Source: Planococcus citri
Taxonomy: Eukaryota > Arthropoda > Insecta > Hemiptera > Pseudococcidae
Length of the DNA: 64,000 nucleotides
Assembly (NCBI RefSeq): GCF_950023065.1
Contig: NC_088678.1
Coordinates: 47,730,580-47,794,579 of the forward strand
Reading direction: 5' to 3'
The notes beneath the pieces were generated by a model, which ran no database searches, was not told where the DNA came from, and was given only the letters and a program-made list of their open reading frames with translations. Made by a program: the position numbers and the translations under genes. Of the stretch, positions 1 to 10,079 are shown one piece after another. Positions within the stretch are counted from its first letter, which is position 1. Each line of letters begins with the position of its first letter.

Positions 1-1420
1 AAATTTCCACGATATGAGTCATTGTTTTGACTAATTTATCATCAGCCATTCTTAATAGTACCGGACGGCGTAATTGGATATACTTGATCCATTGAGGGTG
101 TTGTCGAGTAATATACTCGACGACAGGCTTCGAAATTACATTGGGCAGAGCCCCTGAGTCCAATTGCAACGCCATCGGTTTTAATCCAATCATAACCGGG
201 ATTACACACGCTGGATCGACCGTTTGGTGATCAATAAATTGATCACGAGTCATAGATTGTATTTCATCTTCGTTCGAAGCAGGGTGTGCATACTCGATTG
301 CATCAATCGCATTGACTTTCAATTTAGGTGTTTTATCCACTTCCGGGTTCTCGTCATCAGAATTAGCATCTTCCATAATCACCTGGTTATCACCTTTGCC
401 AAAAATCTGTTTTGGCGGTTTTGGTGAAAGAATGGTCAATTCTTCAAAGTTCACCGGTTTGGATAAGTGGCCAGCCTTAGCTGGCGGATCATATACAATT
501 TTTGCAAAAATTGCATCGCCGTTTGGCGTTATTTTTCGACGTAAATAAACACCCGTATTTGGACAGCAATCGATTTTCATAGACAACGCTTGGATTAATT
601 TCTTCATCATCGAGTTGTTTATGTAAATTTTCTCGTCCATAGGGTTTTTATTTCGGTCGATATTCGATTCGAATAATGTTTTCAGACGTCCTAATGCAGC
701 TTCCCGCGGTGGGGCCTCTCTATCACGTTTGTAGTCAAGTACAGATGTTTCCCATTTATCGAGAGCGTGCACAACCATCTGAAACACGTGCGTGTACATC
801 GACATGTCTGGGTAATATCGATTGTACGCTTTCGAATAAAAGAATTTATTCTGTAATGGTATTACATTATTTCTTTGATCGATCGCAGGTCGATCAAATT
901 CATCGCCATTTTCCGTATGGATCTTTTCTAATTTTAGATATGCGTACGCCATCTGGCGCCAAAATGTGATACGTTTGTCGTCTGTTAGTTTTACTAAAAT
1001 ATTTCTATACGCAATATACCTACTTAAGCTTACTGGTTTGTCACCTTTTTTACGAGGTTTTACCAGCGGCATCATTAAAAATATATGCTGGACTTTTTTA
1101 ACGTCCAATAGCAAATTAATAATGCTGTTAATTTGCTTCTCTACGACCTCGTAAGGTTTCCTTGAAAAATTCAATTCTCGTTGTCCTAGCGACAATATTA
1201 CCTTGGCATTAGGTGTAAAAGTCACCTTTTGAAGGCTCGCATAGAGCTCTTCTAGGCCTATTTGATCACGTACGTAATCTGGTAATTTTTCAATTTGGTC
1301 AACATCACCTCGTTTGAGATGATGGACCAAACCATCTCCGATCCACACATACTCGTAAAACATATCATTAGGGATCTCTATGTGGCTAGGTTTATCCCTC
1401 TCTTCCCCTAGCTCTGTCGG
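1..1420 (-). CDS. Retroelement Pol, N-terminal part (pre-protease domain and retropepsin), runs off the window
   Basis: No conventional start: this frame is open on the minus strand from 1492 to base 1 without a stop and would be entered from gag by -1 frameshifting, so the first Pol-only codon is at 1420. The aspartic protease is marked by LQLDSGALPNVIS; the catalytic DSGA codons lie at 160-149. A typical downstream retropepsin stretch (LLRMADDKLVK) follows. Reverse transcriptase, RNase H and integrase would lie left of the window. About 420 residues separate the frameshift from DSGA, far more than the usual short spacer. Inside it, WIGDGLVHHL (about 1345-1316) and VILSLGQREL (about 1201-1172) resemble blocks I and III of SGNH hydrolases, with the serine replaced by glycine and the asparagine by arginine. 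An acidic linker precedes the protease. No zinc knuckle is seen. The frame is intact, which suggests a fairly recent copy. Superfamily (Gypsy or BEL/Pao) cannot be decided without the reverse transcriptase. Confidence 0.85.
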
Positions 1421-1426
1421 TTTCCC
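1370..1426 (-). promoter_or_regulatory. Programmed -1 ribosomal frameshift signal (gag-pol): slippery site and H-type pseudoknot
   Basis: Read on the minus strand, GGGAAAC (1426-1420) falls in the gag frame as G GGA AAC, a known efficient -1 slippery heptamer. It lies three codons before the gag stop. A 7-nt spacer follows (1419-1413). Stem 1 is GCTAGG (1412-1407) with CCTAGC (1390-1385). Stem 2 is AGGGAT (1399-1394), inside the stem-1 loop, with ATCCCT (1375-1370). Both stems are perfect 6-bp pairings and interleave as an H-type pseudoknot. Loops are 7, 3 and 9 nt. Slippage by -1 enters the pol frame exactly. Geometry and frame are seen directly; function is inferred from retroviral precedents. 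Confidence 0.85.
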
Positions 1427-3468
1427 GAAGTCGCCGTGGTGGCTGCTGGTTGAGTCGTCGTAGACGCTGTATTCGTGGTACTCGTTAGAATACTAGTAGC
1501 TGTAGGAGTAGGCGGGATGTGCGGGTTGTTTACGTTCGTGGCCACGTGCGTGGCGGTAGGTGCTGGATGCATAAGCGTGGCGTATTGAACTTGCATCGAA
1601 TTGTCAACGGTTTGTTGCTGTTGCGGTAATTCGGTAATTGTCGCTTGGTGCATCTGTTGATTTAAACATGCATCATACCAATCATTGTATTGTTTTTGTA
1701 TTTCATCATACAATGGTTGGTGTTCATCGCTATAATAAAAATCATCATCGTCATTATATTGGGGTTGAAGGGGTACTTGTGTACCAGTTACCATTCTTGG
1801 TATTCCGTTCGGGTCTATCATCATAAACTTAGCTGGCATTATTGGCAATGGAGCATTCTGTGCTGTGGGTGGGGGCATTGGAATTGCTGCATTGGCGTTC
1901 GCATTATTTTGCGCGGGTGGTGTGTAATACACATTTTGGTTGTGATTTGCATTCCGATTGTTTCCTCGTTTAAATATGTGCCTGGGTATCCACCCCTGTG
2001 GATTAGCTTGGCCTCTAATTAATGGGGGATACCGGAATGCATTCGGGAGTACCGGCGGTACTGTTGGAGCTGAAAATAGTGGATGTTGCATTAATGGGGG
2101 TGGATTGGGTGGGAGCGGTCCCATCGGTCCCATTTGGATCGTTGGGGGTGCGTGGGGGGGCCATACACCACTCATAATCATTTGTTGTTGCAACGTCCAT
2201 TGGGGGGTTGGTTTGGATTGCACGTTCGGCATAATTCTCACCTTCTTATGTTTCGCAAAATCGATATTGATTTCACTCAACGCACGTAGCTTTTCGATAA
2301 ATTGCTCTATCGTTTGGCCTTTCTTTTCAACTCGCATCTGGTACGCACCAGGAAGTTTATGTGCGATCGTATCGATTATGTAGGACGTACTACGGTGGTC
2401 AGAATGGCTTAGCGCGATAGTAAATCGAATTAATTGCCCAATTACGTCTTGTAGGCTGTTTGCACAATCAAAATTGTCGCACGCTTGTTCGAGCATATCT
2501 TGGGCACGTTCATTCCAATAGAATCTCAAAAAACTCTCCTTTGTACGTTCGTACGTATCATCTGGCGATAACGTCGTCATCCAGGTCTCACGATCGTTCG
2601 TAGCTACCACTGTGGTAAACACATGTGCTTTATGCGCATCAGGAGCATTCGTAGCATTTGTAAAATGCTCAAATTTCTGAATGAAATCATGTGGAAACAA
2701 GCGATTTTGCTCCGTAAATACTATGTTGGATGCTTTCAATAACATCACGTCGATCTTATTAGGTTGGCGGTTGCCACCGCTTCCTCCTCCGCTTGGAGCG
2801 TTATTAACACGTTGCTCGAGGGTATTGACCTTTTTGGCAAGGTGTTCAGTTGTAGCATTTGCGTCCTGCAACACCTCTGCGTGTTCCTCAAGCTTATGAT
2901 CCAGTTCTTGTATGTCATCAAATAATTGATGCATCTCATCATTTGTATCACTTATAAGTTTATTGGTGGTTTCCTGGAACCTGTCATTTTTCTTGACGTA
3001 TGCCGCAGATGCTTTGTTGATTTTATCAACCTCTTTCTGGTTCGCTTTGGCTATATCATTGGCCTTTCCAGCCATTGACAATGCACGATTCGCCGCATTG
3101 CTCGCCTGTTGTGACGAAACGTCAATTTCATTTATCCTATTTTGCATCTCTTTTTGCTTTTTATATACCTTTTTAAAACGACCATCGACATAGTTCCAGG
3201 TATACGTAAGTCTTTCAGCAACCACATCGAACGATAAATCGCCGGGCGGCATTGTGGGGGGGTTAATTACCTCACCGTCACTCGCGGTAAGGTCATGACT
3301 TTCGTCGCCAAAATCGTTCATCTCGTGTAGTGGACCTAAGTTGTTTAATGAGGGATTTCGCGACGATTTTTTACTACCTACGTTGCTTGGTTTGCGACCT
3401 TGCAAATCTCTCTCGTTTAGGCTTCGTCTGTTAGGCCTATTTCTTAGTCTGTCTTTAAGTTCCGACAT
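1408..3468 (-). CDS. gag: Retroelement Gag polyprotein, 686 residues
   Basis: Structural protein expected to assemble virus-like particles and package element RNA. Residues 1-60 are basic and polar. Residues about 95-222 are Lys/Glu/Gln/Asn/Ala-rich and look like a long coiled coil, ending in a Gly/Ser linker (GGGSGG, 227-232). Residues about 238-410 look like a capsid domain, with FIQKFEHF, an ETWMTTL segment and ESFLRFYW as in Gag proteins of LTR elements. Residues about 430-545 are proline-rich (MGPMGPLPPNPPPL), with an Arg/Asn patch near 500-508 that could bind RNA. The C-terminus is Thr/Ala/Asn-rich. No CCHC zinc knuckle is present. The ATG at 3468 is the first in the frame after the leader. 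The stop at 1410-1408 lies just after a slippery heptamer, and pol overlaps in the -1 frame. The family call rests on capsid-like pattern, position and the adjoining protease. Confidence 0.85.
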   Translation of the reverse strand: MSELKDRLRNRPNRRSLNERDLQGRKPSNVGSKKSSRNPSLNNLGPLHEMNDFGDESHDLTASDGEVINPPTMPPGDLSFDVVAERLTYTWNYVDGRFKKVYKKQKEMQNRINEIDVSSQQASNAANRALSMAGKANDIAKANQKEVDKINKASAAYVKKNDRFQETTNKLISDTNDEMHQLFDDIQELDHKLEEHAEVLQDANATTEHLAKKVNTLEQRVNNAPSGGGSGGNRQPNKIDVMLLKASNIVFTEQNRLFPHDFIQKFEHFTNATNAPDAHKAHVFTTVVATNDRETWMTTLSPDDTYERTKESFLRFYWNERAQDMLEQACDNFDCANSLQDVIGQLIRFTIALSHSDHRSTSYIIDTIAHKLPGAYQMRVEKKGQTIEQFIEKLRALSEINIDFAKHKKVRIMPNVQSKPTPQWTLQQQMIMSGVWPPHAPPTIQMGPMGPLPPNPPPLMQHPLFSAPTVPPVLPNAFRYPPLIRGQANPQGWIPRHIFKRGNNRNANHNQNVYYTPPAQNNANANAAIPMPPPTAQNAPLPIMPAKFMMIDPNGIPRMVTGTQVPLQPQYNDDDDFYYSDEHQPLYDEIQKQYNDWYDACLNQQMHQATITELPQQQQTVDNSMQVQYATLMHPAPTATHVATNVNNPHIPPTPTATSILTSTTNTASTTTQPAATTATSGNRQS

Positions 3469-3870
3469 ACGAGCGATATATTGGAACGAGTATTAAACAA
3501 ATAAAATTACTAGCTCGTAAAACTAGAGGCGTTGACAGACAGCAGAAATGCGTGAATGAGTCACACATGCACCGCAGATATAGTTGTTCTGTCTGGGACA
3601 GGTTTCGCACCTCGGACGTTGTACAGAGGTTCCCCTCTGAAATCAAGCGTGACGAGGTCAACTAAGTATGTAGACGCGTTCGCGCCTTTTTTCACACCTA
3701 ATTGCACACGTTTACAAATATACAAATACCTACACAGGTATTTGTTATCCGAAAGCGGAAGCGAAGCACAAATTAATTAACTTTAAACACAGATTACAGT
3801 AGCTAACTGTATTTTAGGCGCGTTTTTCCGTAAGGAAAATCAAGCTCACTTTGCATGCAATAAAGATTTG

Positions 3871-3883
3871 CGTTGAGGCGCCA
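3871..3883 (-). other. Putative primer binding site of the LTR element
   Basis: On the minus strand TGGCGCCTCAACG follows ...TATCAT. It resembles the start of a tRNA-Lys-type primer binding site (TGGCGCC then CAACG) with one extra base in the middle. It lies 400 bp upstream of the gag ATG, a normal leader length. The interior mismatch keeps confidence low. Confidence 0.35.
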
Positions 3884-3884
3884 A

Positions 3885-4745
3885 TGATAAAATAATATTG
3901 TGTCGTAGGTACCTACTAAATATACGTTCGTATATTCGATACCTACTGACTAATTACCTACTCGAATAAGCAGGTAATCGGATACGGAGATGTACTAGTG
4001 TAATTGTAATAAAGCTAATTACTTACCTCGGCTATGGGTTTTATAGTACACTACCGAACACAATAAATTATCATACGCAAAGTTCGTGTTAACGAATGTA
4101 TTATTGTCAGAAATGACACAATACTTAAACCGACTCGGAGTAATAAAAGGGTTCAATACAACGATTATTCGGGGGGAATTACAAATTACGTTAACACTAC
4201 TGAATTATTACTAAATTATAAAATATACAAGAACACTTTAAACCTAGGGCCGGAGCTCTAAAGAATTAAGGACATATTATCTTGGCAACTCGCTTGCTTC
4301 ACGAAAACGAACTACGAGTTGGTCCAGTTGCCAAAGAAGCTGGAAGGCTCATTTGACACCTTGACCACTCATTGTTACCAACCACATCACCGAACGGTGC
4401 TGGAAGGGTTAAATTACCTGTTTATACACATACGTGTTACCATTAAGGCATATCCGTCTAACAGTTTTTACATGTATATATATCTATATATAAACCTTAT
4501 ATAAGGAAACCTGAATTTTCGGGAATAGTCGTATCGTGATCCCAGACCCTCAAAACGTAAAGAAAAGTCACTCCCCGACCCAACTTCCACCATCGCAACA
4601 AATACAGTACTCCACTTTTCTTAAGAAAAGTCGGTAAAAGCGTATCTTTTTGCGAATGCATCAGTTCTGACGATTGTGTGACATATGTGTCAACCCATCT
4701 GTCATTAATGTGTCATTTTTGACATGTGTCTGTGTTTCAGCTTTC
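3885..4745 (-). repeat. Putative 5' LTR of the retroelement (single copy visible)
   Basis: If the primer binding site is right, the LTR ends in ...CA at 3885. Read on the minus strand the segment has TATA-like elements (TTATATAAGG near 4500, CTATAAAACCC near 4042) and a strong splice-donor-like GAGGTAAGT just after the latter. Palindromic TGACACATATGTCA-like sequence lies near 4680-4695, where the outer end may be. The partner LTR is outside the window, so the outer boundary and the terminal TG are not established. Confidence 0.3.
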
Positions 4746-5224
4746 GTATGTACAACTATTTTCTGTTTTCAAATCTTATAATATACTCGTACTTTTACCT
4801 TAAATCAATATTTGTGATAATAGATATTTTTATTCCTGTCTTAAATTAGGCGAATTTGCCTGGATAATGATTTCATAATTAAATTGTGAACAATATTAAT
4901 TAAGATGAACTAATCAACGATTGTATTTTGTCTTATGTTTCAGGTGAGTACGAATTGTCAGCTTAAGAATAATTTCATTTTTTTTACCTGCTTACGAAAA
5001 AATGTAAGTACCTAAGTTATTTCATGATTTAAAGAAGAGTTTTACATTCATTGATTATCGTTATAAAAAAAGATGTTTTTGACCTTTTTTTTTCATTTTC
5101 CAATTCTAATTATATTTTGTCAGAAAACATGGAATATCGAGATTTGGGAAACCCTGAAAAAAAGTGAAAGGTGATGGAGGCTCAAAGGGACCAAAAAAAA
5201 TCAGCCGATGTAATATCATGAAAA

Positions 5225-8018
5225 AAAAATTGAAAAAACCATTAGTCCAGGAAAAATAGCATTCCATTGGGAAAAATGGGGGAGAAAGCTGAATTTTGGT
5301 ATACTGGTCCATTTTTTTGTGCTGAACACGAATCCGATGAGTCCCCGGTCGTCCCTGGTGTGCGTTTTCCCCTATTGTGGATCTAAGCCCCCCAAAACCA
5401 GTTTTTTGCAATTTTCTCCCCCGCATTGCATTTTAGCGAGAAATAGGTGGTCGGATAAGAATCTACGTCAAATTTCCGATCTAGTGATATATCAACTTTC
5501 TTTCTACCCCCAAGGGGGGTGGAACCACAACCATTCAAAAAAGGGGGTTCCCCAAAAAATACATAAGGGCTATAGGCGCCTAAGAGGGGTGAAATGGTCC
5601 CCAAAAGCGTTTAACATGAAAGATGGGTACCATAGAGAAACCTCTGCGCAAAAAATTTCAGATCCACACCCCCTACCCTTTTTGCGGAGCCCCCCTTTTT
5701 GAAATTTCAGTAGCACTTTTCTCAGCCCCATTTCAACCGATTTTGAAAATTTTTCTGGAAGTTATGTATATCCTTGATAGGTATTCACACAAAAATTTTC
5801 AACCCCCTCCCCTCAAATTTACCCCTCAAAATGGCGTTTTTTTCATTTTTTTATGCCTATTAACAATCAAGATTGCGAGGTACAATTTTGTAAACACGTT
5901 TTTTGGATGTATTTTTGGCCCCCAAACATCATATACTATACTAGAAATTTTTGCTTTGGTGCGCCGTGGTGAAAACTTGGAATAATGTATCGTAGGGGGG
6001 TGGGGGGTGAAATGGGAATTTTGAAAAAAATAACTATCAATGAGTAGGGTATCGTTTTCATATGATTCGATACCGCTGAGCACGAATATGACCTCCGATT
6101 TTCTGCTACACTCACCTACCCCTCTCCAGAGCCCCTCAGCCCCCTCAATTTTCACGATTTTCGAAATTTTCGAAATATAGTTATTTTGATGATGTTGGTG
6201 TCGTTTTCATATGATTCGATACCGCTGAGCACGAATATGACCTCCGATTCTCTGCTACACTCACCTACCCCTCTCCAGAGCCCCTCAGCCCCCCTCAATT
6301 TTCACGATTTTCGAAATATAGTTATTTTGATGATGTTGGTGTCGTTTTCATATAATTCGATACCGCTAAGCACGAATATGACCTCTGATTTTCTGCTACA
6401 ATCACTTACCCCTCTCCAGAGCCCCTCAGCCCCTCTCAATTTTCACGATTTTCGAAATATAGTTATTTTGATGATGTTGGTGTCGTTTTCATATAATTCG
6501 ATACCGCTGAGCACGAATATGACCTCTGATTTTCTGCTACAATCACTTACCCCTCTCCAGAGCCCCTCAGCCCCCTCAATTTTCACAATTTTCGAAATAA
6601 AGTTATTTTCGTGATGTTGGTTTCATTGCTATGGGAAAATTACATAAGTTCATTGTTATTGTACATAAAATTTCTCGTAGAATCAGCTACAGCAAGTGAT
6701 GGTGACGATTAAGTGAATCACAAATTAACATTCTTTACTTTTTTTTATAAGTATTTCGTTACCATATTTTTTTCTTGTGATTTTTTATGTAGGTAGTCAT
6801 TGAATTATGAAATACATACTCATACATACTCAAGTTACAGTTATCATGAATAATTATTATGCCACATATGCTCCGCAGACCTATACAGTCCAGTACACAT
6901 ACAGATTTGTTGCGTTTTCTGCGTGAAAAAAAATTGAAGGATCCACCCCCCTCGAGGGGGAGCCATGTGCTGTAGCTGATTCTACGAGAAATTTTATGTA
7001 CAATAACAATGAACTTATGTAATTTTCCTATAGCAATGAAACCAACATCACGAAAATAACTTTATTTCGAAAATTGTGAAAATTGAGGGGGGCTGAGGGG
7101 CTCTGGAGAGGGGTAGGTGAGTGTAGCAGAAAATCTGAGGTCATATTCGTGCTCAGCGGTATCGAATCATATGAAAACGATACCCTACTCATTGATAGTT
7201 ATTTTTTTCAAAATTCCCATTTCACCCCCCACCCCCCTACGATACATTATTCCAAGTTTTCACCACGGCGCACCAAAGCAAAAATTTCTAGTATAGTATA
7301 TGATGTTTGGGGGCCAAAAATACATCCAAAAAACGTGTTTACAAAATTGTACCTCGCAATCTTGATTGTTAATAGGCATAAAAAAATGAAAAAAACGCCA
7401 TTTTGAGGGGTAAATTTGAGGGGAGGGGGTTGAAAATTTTTGTGTGAATACCTATCAAGGATATACATAACTTCCAGAAAAATTTTCAAAATCGGTTGAA
7501 ATGGGGCTGAGAAAAGTGCTACTGAAATTTCAAAAAGGGGGGCTCCGCAAAAAGGGTAGGGGGTGTGGATCTGAAATTTTTTGCGCAGAGGTTTCTCTAT
7601 GGTACCCATCTTTCATGTTAAACGCTTTTGGGGACCATTTCACCCCTCTTAGGCGCCTATAGCCCTTATGTATTTTTTGGGGAACCCCCTTTTTTGAATG
7701 GTTGTGGTTCCACCCCCCTTGGGGGTAGAAAGAAAGTTGATATATCACTAGATCGGAAATTTGACGTAGATTCTTATCCGACCACCTATTTCTCGCTAAA
7801 ATGCAATGCGGGGGAGAAAATTGCAAAAAACTGGTTTTGGGGGGCTTAGATCCACAATAGGGGAAAACGCACACCAGGGACGACCGGGGACTCATCGGAT
7901 TCGTGTTCAGCACAAAAAAATGGACCAGTATACCAAAATTCAGCTTTCTCCCCCATTTTTCCCAATGATCCTTTTTTTTCATCTAATTTTCCTGGACTAC
8001 ATCTTCTTTTTCAATTTT
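5225..8018. mobile_element. Large foldback element (long terminal inverted repeats, no coding capacity)
   Basis: The left arm (about 5225-6694) is repeated in inverse orientation as the right arm (6968-about 8018), around a 273-bp unique spacer (6695-6967). Reading frames across 5319-5985 recur identically on the opposite strand at 7247-7982, so identity is close to 100% over most of the arm. The near-perfect part starts at 5265/7967; similarity weakens outward to about 5225/8018. The arms are rich in C and G runs. No transposase-like frame exists inside. Open frames in the arms occur on both strands and mirror each other, so I do not treat them as genes. No target-site duplication could be fixed. 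Confidence 0.85.
6052..6623 (+). repeat. Tandem repeat, 4 copies of 141-149 bp, in the left arm only
   Basis: The marker TCGTTTTCAT begins at 6052, 6201, 6342 and 6483 (periods 149, 141, 141). Units run through the ACGAATATGACCTC and CTCTCCAGAGCCCCTCAGCC motifs to GTTATTTTGATGATGTTG. The right arm has one copy, which accounts for the roughly 430-bp length difference between arms. The 142-residue frame across it is only the repeat translated. Confidence 0.9.
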
Positions 8019-10079
8019 GCCAGAGAACAAAATTTGACCCACTATAATGTGTATTTTATGCTTCGTAATTGAAACAATAAAAAAAATAAAGCAATAGATG
8101 ATGACTTCCGAAAAATATACTTTTTTAAATACGTAAAAGGTACATAGAACTAGTGTAATGAGCTATCTACAACAGAGATATCTTTTTTTATAGCGGTTAT
8201 CAAATTAATTAAGGCGAAAAAAAACGTAAATTTTAATTTAAAAAAAAAAATAAGCTAAAAAAACATACACACACAAATGTTACACCAACTTTATAATATT
8301 ATTAAAGCAATGTATGGTGGTAGTATGATATCAATTTTATCAACATAGAGGGAACACGGAGACATATGCTTTGCTGAGTTTTTTCCACCCTAACGAAGGG
8401 ATGTTAATCCTAAAAGTATCCACACTTGAGCTTTTATGTGGTATGAATTACAAATTTGTAGGCATTTCTACGTCACAAGCAACTTTTTTTTGTGTGTGAA
8501 ATAATTTTCGTTGGTTGTTTTGGGTTGTTTTATTCTATCTACATATGGCGACTACGGTACGTAATATGTACGTAAAAGATTTTTTTATATCGTTAACCAT
8601 GGGAATTCGCACATTGTGTGTGTTCGTGGAAGCGAATTCTTCGTTCTATTTGCTGTATGTACCTACGCTGTTTGATTTTGGAAATGGTAGGCCTATTAGG
8701 CGTATCACGAATGGTTGGATCGATGTTACCGAATAATCATCTCGATTAATCACGAGTAAACCGCAATCTGTAGGTAGATTTTCGAGAAAGCAAAACGTAT
8801 TGCTAAATTTCAAGTATCGTTTTACATACAATTGTTTGTAATTAATTCGAGAAGAGAATTTGGACGTATTTTGTGGCTTTCAGGTATACTTTTTACTACA
8901 CGTCGATGATTTTGTTTTTGCGGTATTCGGTTTAGTTGGCTTCCGGTACGATATCGTTCTGCTGTGTAACCGGTTAAACGTAAAATATATGGATTAAATC
9001 GCCTCTCGAAGTGTTAACTCTTTGACATATACTTACTCGTACTACGACGAGTATCTATGTACCTTTTTATTTCAGAAAGGTATAGGTACCTATATAGTGT
9101 AGGTGAAAGATTTTTCTATGGGTTTCTTTCAAGTATATCTATCTACCTATCGTATACTATAGTTAGTGGATTTTTGTTTTACGTACATATATACCTACAA
9201 GCTTCGCTTCGAGTTTCTATTAAACGGCCAAGTTGCTTTGCGCAAAACTTGAAAAGGTTTCGGCGTCTGTGAAATAATTCAGAGTTTTGTGATTGTTGCG
9301 CCGGAAATCCGGCACCGCTCCTCAGGTAATTCGATAATGACTTAAAAAATAAAATATCAGCTTTCAGGTATACCTACCTACATGTTAAAGGGCGAACATA
9401 GGTCTATATTTTCATTGGTAATTTGTACATATTGCCTTTGTACGCCATAACCTGCAGCCAAGCGTACAATTGCTTAGTGTAAATTGTGCGGTAATGATAG
9501 AAAGCTAGTAATTATCCTACCCTGGCTTAGAAATCGATTACTGAGCCGCGCATTTATCGTATCGAAATGCGAGAAACATTTCAATTGAGTTAATGTTTTA
9601 ATTTCAATTTTTTTTCACTTTTTGTGAGATGGACTGTTGTGAAGAGGAGATGTTTCAAGATGATTGGCATTGTTTAAGATGATTATTACTGGCTCAATGT
9701 GAGGATAATTATTATATATACCTATGTATAATATAGGGTTATTATCCATCAAACGTTTGTCATCCTTTAGATTCGGGTAAAACCGTTTAGAATGGGAAAT
9801 GAGAAATATTTTTTATGAACCAGGTGTTTATCTTGACATGTGAAGAAACTAACTGTAGTTTAACAGATTTCCAAAACAGAGTTTTTCTTGAAAATTTCAA
9901 AAAATTTCCTCCTTACGTCCCACATTGTTATGAATGTTCCAAGAAAAAAAATTGCTTTTTTTAATACTTGGTGCTAAAATTTATAAAATAACGTAATTTG
10001 AACAAAAAAATTGCATACAAGCACTTTTATGAATTTTAAACCAATTTCAAGAGGAAAAATTTGTTTGGTTTTTTTCGAG
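8019..10079. other. No gene seen
   Basis: AT-rich sequence with scattered TACCTA motifs and A runs near 8240. Frames of up to 73 codons on either strand show no recognisable domain. Confidence 0.5.

Noticed and set aside
1638..2899. Several plus-strand frames opposite gag
   Set aside because: Shadows of the gag coding strand; composition (Gly, Cys, Ile-rich) is what antisense reading of Pro/Asn-rich codons gives.
5319..5985. Open frames of 120-150 codons on both strands in the foldback arms
   Set aside because: They are mirrored on opposite strands at 7247-7982, overlap each other, and match no protein family; explained by low stop density in C/G-run-rich repeat DNA.
6186..6614. 142-codon frame with an internally repeated peptide
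   Set aside because: It is the 141-bp tandem repeat translated; the unit length is divisible by three, which keeps the frame open.
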